DNA of 5,519 nucleotides from JBEKYH01 sp049511115 (GTDB lineage Bacteria; Planctomycetota; Phycisphaerae; Tepidisphaerales; Tepidisphaeraceae). The stretch spans positions 1 to 5,519 of the forward strand of contig JBEKYH010000361.1 in the NCBI GenBank assembly GCA_049511115.1, in the 5' to 3' direction. Positions 1 through 4,696 of this stretch are shown in pieces. Numbering within the stretch: the stretch's first letter is position 1; each line of letters begins with the position of its first letter. The notes under the pieces were generated by a model. It had not been told where the DNA came from and did not search any database. It saw only the letters and a list, made by a program, of their open reading frames with translations. The position numbers were made by a program, and so were the translations under genes.

Positions 1-2
1 TG

Positions 3-770
3 AATCATCCTGGAATCGACAAAATCGCCTTCACCGGCAGCACCGAAGTCGGTAAGCTCATCCAAAAGGCCCTGGCCCCCACGAGCAAACGCTACACGCT
101 GGAACTCGGCGGCAAGGCGGCCAACATCATCTTCGAGGACGCCGCCATCGATCAAGCCGTCGAGGGCATCATCAACGGCATCTTCTTCAACCAGGGCCAT
201 GTTTGTTGCGCCGGCTCGCGCCTGCTGGTCCAGGAAGGCGTCTACGAGCAAGTCCTCCGCAAGCTCCAGGATCGAATGCGCACTTTAATCGTCGGCGATC
301 CGCTGGATAAGAACACGGACATCGGCGCCATCAACTCCAAGGTGCAACTGGAACGCATCGAAAAGTATCTCAAGATCGGCCAGGACGAAGACGCCCAGAT
401 GTGGCAGAGCGATTGTTCTCTCCCAACCGCCGGTTATTTCTGCCGGCCGACCCTGTTCCTGAACACCAGCCAGTCGCACCGGATCACCACGGAGGAAATC
501 TTCGGCCCCGTGCTGGCGATCCAGACCTTCCGCACCCCCGCCGAGGCGGTCGAGAAAGCCAATAACACGCCCTACGGCCTCTCCGGCGGCGTCTGGACCG
601 ACAAAGGCTCCAAGATTTTCAAGATCACCTCCCAGATTCGCGCCGGAGTCATCTGGGCCAACACCTACAACAAATTTGACCCGACCTCCCCGTTCGGCGG
701 CTATAAGGAATCCGGCGTGGGCCGCGAAGGCGGCCTGCACGGCCTTGGCGCCTATGTGAACTTGAATTAA
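3..770 (+). CDS. Aldehyde dehydrogenase, catalytic half (5' end outside window)
   Basis: NAD(P)-dependent aldehyde dehydrogenase that oxidises an aldehyde to the carboxylic acid, probably cytoplasmic. The open frame runs in from the window edge, giving 255 C-terminal residues; full-length ALDHs have about 480-500, so the N-terminal half lies outside. Visible motifs in order (fragment numbering): FTGSTEVG near residue 12, which is the end of the Rossmann fold; LELGGK with the general-base Glu at residue 34 (bases 102-104); NQGHVCCAGSR with the catalytic Cys at residue 68 (bases 204-206); EEIFGPV near 164-170, whose Glu contacts the nicotinamide ribose; and FGGYKESGVGREGG near the C-terminus. 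All core catalytic residues in the visible part are intact, so the enzyme should be active. The substrate cannot be read from the sequence. It is followed after two codons, in the same frame, by a catalytically empty ALDH-like gene, which suggests an ALDH16-like arrangement. An internal ATG at 276 is not the real start. Confidence 0.95.
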   Translation, partial: NHPGIDKIAFTGSTEVGKLIQKALAPTSKRYTLELGGKAANIIFEDAAIDQAVEGIINGIFFNQGHVCCAGSRLLVQEGVYEQVLRKLQDRMRTLIVGDPLDKNTDIGAINSKVQLERIEKYLKIGQDEDAQMWQSDCSLPTAGYFCRPTLFLNTSQSHRITTEEIFGPVLAIQTFRTPAEAVEKANNTPYGLSGGVWTDKGSKIFKITSQIRAGVIWANTYNKFDPTSPFGGYKESGVGREGGLHGLGAYVNLN

Positions 771-776
771 ACACCC

Positions 777-1760
777 ATGCGAAACGGCAAACTACAACAC
801 AAACCCAACGGCGCCGCCGCGAGCCCGCGCCCCAATTCGCGAGCCGATTCGCGCGCCGAATCGCCCGTCGAAGCGCGACCGGCTTCCGAGCCAAACGGCG
901 ATCGCTTGCCGGTGCTCAAGACCTACAAGATTTTTATCGGCGGCAAATTCCCGCGCACGGAATCCGGCCGATACTACCTGCTGAACGACCCGCGCACCGG
1001 CCGGCCCCTGGCCAACATTTGCCAGTGCAGCCGCAAGGATTTCCGCGACGCGGTCGTGTCCGCGCGGGCGGCGCAATCCGCCTGGGCGGGCCGAGCGCCG
1101 TACAATCGCTCGCAAATCCTCTACCGCATCGCCGAGATGCTGGAAGGCCGCACTGCCCAGTTCATCGAGGAAATAGTCCAGCAGGGCGGCTCCCCCGCAC
1201 AGGCCAAGGCCGAAGTCGCCGCCGGCATCGACCGCCTGGTCTACTACGCCGGGTGGGCCGACAAGTACCAGCAGATTTTCAGCAGCGTGAATCCCGTGGC
1301 CAGTTCGCATTTTAATTTCAGCATGGTTGAGCCGACCGGCGTGGCCGCCATCCTCTGCCCGCAAAACTCCGCGTTGATCGGCCTGATTTCGACGATCGCC
1401 CCGGCCATCTGCGGCGGCAATACAGTGGTCGCCCTAGCCGCCCGCGACCTCCCGCTCTGCGCGGTGACCTTGGGCGAAGTGCTCGCCACCAGTGACCTCC
1501 CCGGCGGCGTCGTGAACATCCTCACCGGCGGCCGGGCCGAACTATTGGAACAATTCGCCAGTCACATGGACGTCAACGCCGTTATCTACTGCGGCGGCGA
1601 TCCGACCGAAGCGGCCGCCGTCCGCGCCAAGGCATCGTTGAATGTGAAGCGCGCCATCATCTACGATCGCCCGGACTGGCTCGCCAGCGACGCACAAGGC
1701 CCGTACTTCATCCTCGACACGCAGGAAGTGAAGACGACCTGGCATCCGATCGGCGTGTAA
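777..1760 (+). CDS. ALDH-like pseudo-domain protein lacking the catalytic domain (ALDH16 C-terminal-half-like)
   Basis: A 327-residue ALDH-superfamily protein. Residues 1-44 are a low-complexity Arg/Ala/Ser/Pro segment, probably a disordered linker. An ALDH fold then begins at KTYKIFIGGKFPRTESG (residues 48-64). Residues 184-252 match the Rossmann region: EPTGVAAILCPQN replaces the usual P-W-N-F-P context, ICGGNTVVALAAR replaces GNTVV-x-KP so the coenzyme-binding Lys is gone, and DLPGGVVNILTGG is conserved. At residue 271 YCGGD stands where FTGST is expected. The protein then ends near EVKTTWHPIGV, with no ELGGK motif and no catalytic Cys. It therefore cannot be a working dehydrogenase and is more likely structural or regulatory. 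In ALDH16 proteins (family knowledge) a truncated non-catalytic ALDH domain follows the active one in the same chain. Here the two are separated by one TAA, in frame, with no recognisable Shine-Dalgarno site before ATG 777, so translation is probably coupled to the upstream gene. A degenerate paralogue is the alternative. Confidence 0.88.
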   Translation: MRNGKLQHKPNGAAASPRPNSRADSRAESPVEARPASEPNGDRLPVLKTYKIFIGGKFPRTESGRYYLLNDPRTGRPLANICQCSRKDFRDAVVSARAAQSAWAGRAPYNRSQILYRIAEMLEGRTAQFIEEIVQQGGSPAQAKAEVAAGIDRLVYYAGWADKYQQIFSSVNPVASSHFNFSMVEPTGVAAILCPQNSALIGLISTIAPAICGGNTVVALAARDLPLCAVTLGEVLATSDLPGGVVNILTGGRAELLEQFASHMDVNAVIYCGGDPTEAAAVRAKASLNVKRAIIYDRPDWLASDAQGPYFILDTQEVKTTWHPIGV

Positions 1761-1803
1761 CTGCACCACGGCCGTCGCCCCCTCAGTGGCTTGGGTGCAC
1801 TGC

Positions 1804-1839
1804 AAATAAAAACGGCCCGGGGATTAACCCGCGCCGTTT
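1804..1839 (-). terminator. Intrinsic terminator between convergent gene blocks
   Basis: Bases 1810-1816 (AAACGGC) pair with 1833-1839 (GCCGTTT). After one C/C mismatch, 1818-1821 pair with 1828-1831 around a six-base loop. Read on the - strand the stem is followed by a U-rich run (UU-A-UUU), as expected for a factor-independent terminator of the - strand stress-gene run ending at 1871. On the + strand the stem ends in only three T, so it would serve the ALDH pair less well, though bidirectional use is possible. Confidence 0.8.
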
Positions 1840-1870
1840 CGCACACTCCTTCTCCGTTTGGCTCAGTCAT

Positions 1871-2503
1871 TCATCGCACATGCTGGTCCAGGAACCAGGC
1901 CTGCAATTCATTCGTGCGGATGACGTTCGACACGAGAATATCGTTCGTCGCGAGATCGCCGCGCGTCTCGGCATCCTCGGCCATGTTGCGCGCTTCGTAG
2001 AGGATCATGTCGTGCGCATCCAATAGCCGGGCAATCTGTGTCGGTACCGGTTCGCGGTCTTTGGGCGGCCGCGCGATTTTGGTCGCCTCGGCCACATCCG
2101 CGGCCATCGCAATCGCCAGTCCGCCGAGGGTTTGAATTCGTTCGGCAACCAGATCAACCAGCTTGGACTGCTCCTCGAAATGCTTATCGTAGAGCAGGTG
2201 AATCATATAGAACATCGGACCGGCCGCCTGCCAATGATGCTTCTTATATAAGTCGCGAATCGTCAGCGTGTCGGCGAGCAACTGGTTCAACTCATCGGCG
2301 CTTTGCGTCGCGACGGCCAAATCCAGCCCCAGCGGATTCCGCTGCATGACGCCGAATTCCTGTGTCTGGCCGTCAATGAGCGCGGTCGAGAAACGATTCG
2401 TACGATGGCCGCTCGCGCGAGGCGAATGTCCATTCGCACGATGCGCGTGTCCGTTCGCGCGGTGCGCCTTGCCATTGGCGTGATCTGATTTGACCTGCAT
2501 CAT
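1871..2503 (-). CDS. Dps-family ferritin-like DNA-protection protein with His/Arg-rich N-terminal tail
   Basis: Dps proteins form cytoplasmic dodecamers that oxidise and store iron using peroxide and shield DNA under starvation or oxidative stress. This protein has 210 residues against about 165 in E. coli Dps. The inter-subunit ferroxidase residues are all present with exactly the family spacing: H90 (in HHW), H102, D106, D117 and E121, the last inside LVDLVAERIQTLGG. These correspond to E. coli H51, H63, D67, D78 and E82. Residues 8-37 form an unusual tail built on AHRANGH-like units, positively charged and probably disordered, which could bind DNA as lysine-rich Dps tails do. Two adjacent ATG codons (2503 and 2500) are possible; GGGAGG at 2509-2514 lies 5 bases from the first and 8 from the second. 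It is the last gene of the - strand run, 43 bases after the DUF3185-type gene, with a terminator just downstream. Family assignment is firm; the tail function is inferred. Confidence 0.93.
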   Translation of the reverse strand: MMQVKSDHANGKAHRANGHAHRANGHSPRASGHRTNRFSTALIDGQTQEFGVMQRNPLGLDLAVATQSADELNQLLADTLTIRDLYKKHHWQAAGPMFYMIHLLYDKHFEEQSKLVDLVAERIQTLGGLAIAMAADVAEATKIARPPKDREPVPTQIARLLDAHDMILYEARNMAEDAETRGDLATNDILVSNVIRTNELQAWFLDQHVR

Positions 2504-2546
2504 AACTGCCTCCCATAAAAAGTCGGCGGCTCGTGCGACGCCTCGC

Positions 2547-2762
2547 CTATGCGCTCTTGCCGGACGGTCCCACGAGCATCATCACCAGGCCCACCGCGCC
2601 GGCGACAGCGCCGCCGAGGAGATACCACGTCGTGGTTTCAGTGAACCGGCCCAGGAAGGTATTGCTGACCTGGTCCGCCACTGAATGCGAGGAATTAATC
2701 CCCACGATCAGCAGGCCCACGCCCAGCACAAGTAAAACGATTCCAATAATTCGTGAGTTCAT
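2547..2762 (-). CDS. DUF3185-type small membrane protein
   Basis: A 71-residue protein with two predicted transmembrane helices, at residues 4-22 (IIGIVLLVLGVGLLIVGI) and about 46-65 (LLGGAVAGAVGLVMMLVG). They are joined by a polar segment of about 23 residues containing SSHSVADQVSNTFLGRFTETTTW. The pattern of an RIIGIVLLVLGV start, an INSS-type turn, TxxTxW and then LLGGAVA is what I recall of the DUF3185 family, whose function is not established. The start is set at 2762 rather than the longer frame at 2798, because GGGAG lies seven bases upstream and the MNSRIIGI start matches family members. It sits 60 bases after the CsbD gene and 43 before the Dps gene, so co-transcription is likely. 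A role in envelope stress is inferred only from the neighbours. Confidence 0.82.
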   Translation of the reverse strand: MNSRIIGIVLLVLGVGLLIVGINSSHSVADQVSNTFLGRFTETTTWYLLGGAVAGAVGLVMMLVGPSGKSA

Positions 2763-2769
2763 AACCGAT

Positions 2770-2774
2770 CTCCC
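2770..2774 (-). promoter_or_regulatory. Ribosome binding site that decides the DUF3185-type start
   Basis: GGGAG on the - strand, seven bases before ATG at 2762. The upstream in-frame ATG at 2798 would add twelve Arg/Ala-rich residues that do not fit the family's usual start. Confidence 0.7.
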
Positions 2775-2822
2775 GCGGCGCTGTGCCGCAATAAGCAATC
2801 TGCGGGCGAGGGAATCTCGCCC

Positions 2823-3011
2823 TTATTCCTGGGGCACATTCTTTTGCTTCTTAGTGGTTGCCTTGCCGTATTCCTCCTGCACCTTGCCGGCGATCTTCTG
2901 GGCCTTGCCCTTGATCTGCTGCCTGGTGTTGCCGGTAGCGGCGCCAACCACGTCGTTGGCATATCCCTTGGCCTGCTTGATTTTTCCCGCTGCGATGTCT
3001 TCTTTACCCAT
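2823..3011 (-). CDS. CsbD-family stress-response protein
   Basis: A 62-residue, highly charged, Lys/Gln/Ala-rich soluble protein. It has the CsbD-type pattern: an opening KIKQAKGYANDVVG stretch, then TRQQIKGKAQKIAGKVQEEYGKA, ending in a Lys/Gln-rich tail. CsbD-family proteins are small and helical or disordered; the Bacillus subtilis founder belongs to the sigma-B general stress regulon, but the molecular role of the family is unknown. The opening MGKEDIAAG is slightly longer than in typical members. GAGGAG at 3018-3023 sits six bases before ATG 3011, a strong ribosome binding site. The 131-base gap upstream, the largest in this run, contains a G/C-rich hairpin and could hold its own promoter. 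Family assignment is good; function is inferred from family and neighbourhood. Confidence 0.87.
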   Translation of the reverse strand: MGKEDIAAGKIKQAKGYANDVVGAATGNTRQQIKGKAQKIAGKVQEEYGKATTKKQKNVPQE

Positions 3012-3079
3012 GACGATCTCCTCTAAAGTTGAACGACCGATTTCCGATTCGACACACGTTGAACCTCACTCATTCCCAG

Positions 3080-3112
3080 CCCTCCTCCGGCCCGACAGAT
3101 GCCGGAGGAGGG
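3080..3112. repeat. 12-bp perfect inverted repeat (REP-like hairpin)
   Basis: CCCTCCTCCGGC at 3080-3091 is the exact reverse complement of GCCGGAGGAGGG at 3101-3112, with a nine-base loop, followed by a run of seven G ending at 3120. It lies between the CsbD gene and the glycine-zipper gene. No U-tract follows on either strand, so it is not a standard intrinsic terminator. It resembles dispersed REP-type palindromes or an mRNA-stabilising or attenuating hairpin within the gene run. Confidence 0.6.
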
Positions 3113-3142
3113 TGGGGGGGCACATGGCCGCGCTTAAGCGGC

Positions 3143-3658
3143 TCAATTCTCGTGCCGCCGGGAGGCAACGTGATTCCACGCGTCGCCGGCGGCGTGTTTG
3201 GCCTGTTCCCATTTCAGGCGGCATTCGCCCTTGGCTTGGTCCCAATCGCGAGCCAGCTCCCGTTCCACTTCCTCAAACTTTCGGCCTGTATAGCGATCGT
3301 AGGATTCCCAGCCATATCGATAGGCCGGGGCAAACTCCTCGTACCGGCTGTCGTGCGACACATATGGCCGCGTTTTGTAATGCTCGCTCCAGTAAAGGTC
3401 ATCGCCGCTGGGCTCGATCTCTTCGGCGATTTCCTTGCCCGCCAGGCCGCCCACAACCGCGCCGATTGCCGCGCCGGCTGCCATGCCGACGGGACCGACC
3501 GCGGTTCCCGTCATTGTTCCCGCCGCCGCGGCGCCGGCGACTCCCGCCGCGCCTCCCGCCGCGGCCCCGACCCCCGTGCCCACCGGATGTGCTCCGGGAG
3601 CATGGGTGATCGGGTCCGGGTTTCTTGACGGGTCATTGATGCGAATCTTGCGGCTCAT
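3143..3658 (-). CDS. Glycine-zipper protein with conserved aromatic/acidic C-terminal region, function unknown
   Basis: A 171-residue protein. Residues 1-25 are polar. Residues 26-76 are almost entirely Gly, Ala and Val in GxxxG/AxxxG spacing (VGTGVGAAAGG through GAVVGGLAGK), a glycine-zipper type hydrophobic segment that could form one or two membrane-inserted helices. The C-terminal part (residues 84-165) is soluble, acidic and aromatic: DDLYWSEHYKTRPYV, then a second block FAPAYRYGWESYDRYTG, then RDWDQAKGECRLKWEQAKHAAGDAWN. I recognise this architecture from hypothetical proteins in many environmental proteobacteria and similar bacteria, often near CsbD and other stress genes, but I know of no established function. 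No signal peptide is evident. GGAGG at 3665-3669 lies six bases before ATG 3658. It is 37 bases downstream of the DUF3568-type lipoprotein gene, so the two are very likely co-transcribed. Confidence 0.85.
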   Translation of the reverse strand: MSRKIRINDPSRNPDPITHAPGAHPVGTGVGAAAGGAAGVAGAAAAGTMTGTAVGPVGMAAGAAIGAVVGGLAGKEIAEEIEPSGDDLYWSEHYKTRPYVSHDSRYEEFAPAYRYGWESYDRYTGRKFEEVERELARDWDQAKGECRLKWEQAKHAAGDAWNHVASRRHEN

Positions 3659-3695
3659 GACAGACCTCCGTTGAGGCGAACCCTGCTCTGAATCC

Positions 3696-4073
3696 TTAGA
3701 GCCAGGACAAATGGCTCTTGATGCGGTCCATGAGTTGCTTGCTGACCGCTTCGTCGCCGGTCACGCCGACGCGAATGGTCACCTTGCTCACGTTCTCACC
3801 GGCCTGCTCGATATCAATCGAGACATCATCGCCCTGGGCGGTCCGAGCGCTGACCTTGCCGTCAACCTTGGTTCCCGCGGCGTTGATATCCAGCAGGTTC
3901 AGGTCCGCAGCGGCCTTCTGCGCCGCGGTGGTCACCTTGTCGGGACTGCTATCGATCATGGTGGAATAAGAGCCAAGCGTATCCTTGGTCCCCGGCGTCT
4001 CAGTTGAGCAGCCGAAATTCACCAGGAGCATTCCCAATCCCAAAAGGCACATTGCCAAAAATGACGTTTTCAT
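3696..4073 (-). CDS. DUF3568-type small lipoprotein
   Basis: A 125-residue protein with a lipoprotein-like signal: MKTSFLAMCLLGLGMLL, followed by VNFGC with Cys at position 22 as the likely lipidated residue. The residues before Cys (N-F-G) depart from the strict lipobox, so lipidation is probable but not certain. The mature part (residues 40-125) alternates helix and strand: DKVTTAAQKAAADLNL, then the strands KVDGKVSARTAQGDDVSIDIE, NVSKVTIRVGVTGDE, and a final helix SKQLMDRIKSHL. The pattern 'helix, ArTadGxxVxI, VTIRVGxxGDEaxS' is what I recall of DUF3568, a periplasmic-facing family of unknown function. The start at 4073 is preferred over the upstream frame start at 4187, because AAGGA lies seven bases before it and the signal peptide begins there. 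It is 123 bases downstream of the DUF3309-type gene and 37 before the glycine-zipper gene. Confidence 0.85.
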   Translation of the reverse strand: MKTSFLAMCLLGLGMLLVNFGCSTETPGTKDTLGSYSTMIDSSPDKVTTAAQKAAADLNLLDINAAGTKVDGKVSARTAQGDDVSIDIEQAGENVSKVTIRVGVTGDEAVSKQLMDRIKSHLSWL

Positions 4074-4080
4074 AACTGTT

Positions 4081-4085
4081 TCCTT
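4081..4085 (-). promoter_or_regulatory. Ribosome binding site that decides the lipoprotein start
   Basis: AAGGA (in the wider purine run AGGAAAGGAAA) on the - strand, seven bases before ATG 4073. It supports the start directly at the signal peptide rather than the 38-residue longer alternative. Confidence 0.65.
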
Positions 4086-4196
4086 TCCTGAACTCGCCGG
4101 AGCGATCACTTTGAATGCTCCAGCAAAAAAACTTCCCAACCGTTTTTCCGGGCCGCGGACATCCGCAGCGCCGTTGGCTGGCGACAAACCGCGAGG

Positions 4197-4352
4197 CTAG
4201 ATGACCCTCAAAAGCATGAGGATCACGATCACCAGCAACACAAAACCCAGTCCGCCGGTCGGGCCGTAACCCCACTCCCGGCTGTACGGCCATGCCGGCA
4301 CCGCGCCCAGCAGCATAAGAATCACGATGATCAGCAGAATTGTTCCTAACAT
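4197..4352 (-). CDS. DUF3309-type small membrane peptide
   Basis: A 51-residue protein made of two hydrophobic helices, residues 3-17 (GTILLIIVILMLLGA) and 35-49 (LGFVLLVIVILMLLR). The connecting turn is Pro/Trp/Tyr/Gly-rich: VPAWPYSREWGYGPTGG. The WPYSrxWGYGPxGGLG signature is what I recall of DUF3309, a family of tiny membrane proteins of unknown function common in soil and environmental bacteria. The start at 4352 is chosen over 4382, because AAAGGA at 4358-4363 is five bases upstream and the MLGTILL opening is typical. It is the first gene of the - strand stress-type run. Its ribosome binding site is part of an inverted repeat that could mask it. Confidence 0.87.
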   Translation of the reverse strand: MLGTILLIIVILMLLGAVPAWPYSREWGYGPTGGLGFVLLVIVILMLLRVI

Positions 4353-4356
4353 GGCG

Positions 4357-4411
4357 TTCCTTTCGCAAAGTGGACGCGACACTCAATTGCGTCGCTTATC
4401 TGTGAAAGGAA
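4357..4411 (-). promoter_or_regulatory. Nested inverted repeat able to mask the DUF3309-type ribosome binding site
   Basis: On the - strand an 8-base segment TTCCTTTC (4404-4411) is the exact complement of GAAAGGAA (4357-4364), which contains the Shine-Dalgarno site. Inside this pair, GCGAC (4391-4395) can pair with GTCGC (4376-4380) around a ten-base loop. In the mRNA leader these can stack as a two-part hairpin with unequal internal loop sides (8 and 11 bases), hiding the site five bases before the start codon. This suggests translational or temperature-dependent control but is not proof of it. Confidence 0.45.
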
Positions 4412-4491
4412 GATAGGCTTGCGGCGCAAACGCCAGAATCGGGCAAGTCGAGAGAATCAGGTGGGGGTTTCCCCGATGGGGAAGAAAATTG

Positions 4492-4679
4492 AATCGCCAA
4501 GGCCGCCAAGAACGCCAAGGAATTCAGAAATGCTCATTCACCGCAGAGGCGCAGAGGACGCAGAGAAAAACAAAATAAAGACTCAAAACTGATGTTAATT
4601 TCATTAAGCTTCTCTGCGAACGCTGCGCCTCTGCGGTTAATAAAATTCTTCCTTGGCGTTCTTGGCGGCCTTGGCGGTT
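4492..4679. repeat. 188-bp nested palindromic repeat, MITE-like
   Basis: The outer arms at 4495-4522 and 4649-4676 are perfect 28-base reverse complements, extended to 4492 and 4679 with one mismatch. A second pair of arms lies inside, 4537-4567 and 4610-4640, matching at 27 of 31 positions. A 42-base AT-rich loop (4568-4609) is in the centre. The outer arms are built from CGCCAAGG/A units and the inner arms from CGCAGAGG/A units, both with a spacing of about 8-9 bases. There is no open frame of its own and no transposase. From memory, similar CGCCAAG and CGCAGAG strings occur as dispersed intergenic repeats in many bacterial genomes, which fits a non-autonomous mobile or dispersed element. 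No clear target-site duplication was found. Confidence 0.75.
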
Positions 4680-4696
4680 AAATCTCTTGTTTTTTC

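Larger units (their letters stand above)
4353..4696. other. 344-base gene-free stretch
   Basis: No credible gene is seen here; a 75-codon - strand frame crossing it is made of repeat sequence. From left to right on the + strand it holds the masked ribosome binding site and nested repeat of the DUF3309-type gene (4357-4411), then about 60 bases that should contain the promoter of the stress-gene run, although no convincing -35/-10 pair is visible. Next comes a short hairpin, TTCCCC at 4469-4474 pairing with GGGGAA at 4478-4483 around a three-base loop, then the 188-bp nested palindrome (4492-4679), and a T-rich tail before the stop codon of the next gene. Confidence 0.7.

Noticed and set aside
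792..1364. 190-codon - strand open frame antisense to the second ALDH gene
   Set aside because: Composition is dictated by the ALDH codons on the other strand and no recognisable domain is present.
3028..3064. Direct repeat GTTGAAC (3028-3034 and 3058-3064) upstream of the CsbD gene
   Set aside because: Seven bases at a 30-base spacing is too weak to separate from chance without comparative data.
2533..3609. 358-codon + strand open frame
   Set aside because: It runs antisense to four well-supported - strand genes, is rich in Arg, Pro and Ser, and has no family resemblance. It is a shadow frame typical of GC-rich DNA.
4099..4121. GGAGC/GCTCC inverted repeat between the DUF3309-type and lipoprotein genes as a terminator
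   Set aside because: It has only five pairs and a 13-base loop. On the - strand the T-run lies before, not after, the stem, and it overlaps the leader of the next gene.
4000..4386. 128-codon - strand frame over the DUF3309-type gene and lipoprotein start
   Set aside because: It overlaps two better genes in another frame that have family signatures and good ribosome binding sites.
4419..4436. Possible sigma-54 promoter (GG-N10-GC) on the - strand upstream of the stress run
   Set aside because: The GG and GC spacing fits but the flanking bases match the consensus poorly; this is easily met by chance in GC-rich sequence.
4492..4679. CRISPR array
   Set aside because: The short repeated units are contiguous and arranged as inverted arms, with no regular spacers of unique sequence and no cas genes nearby.
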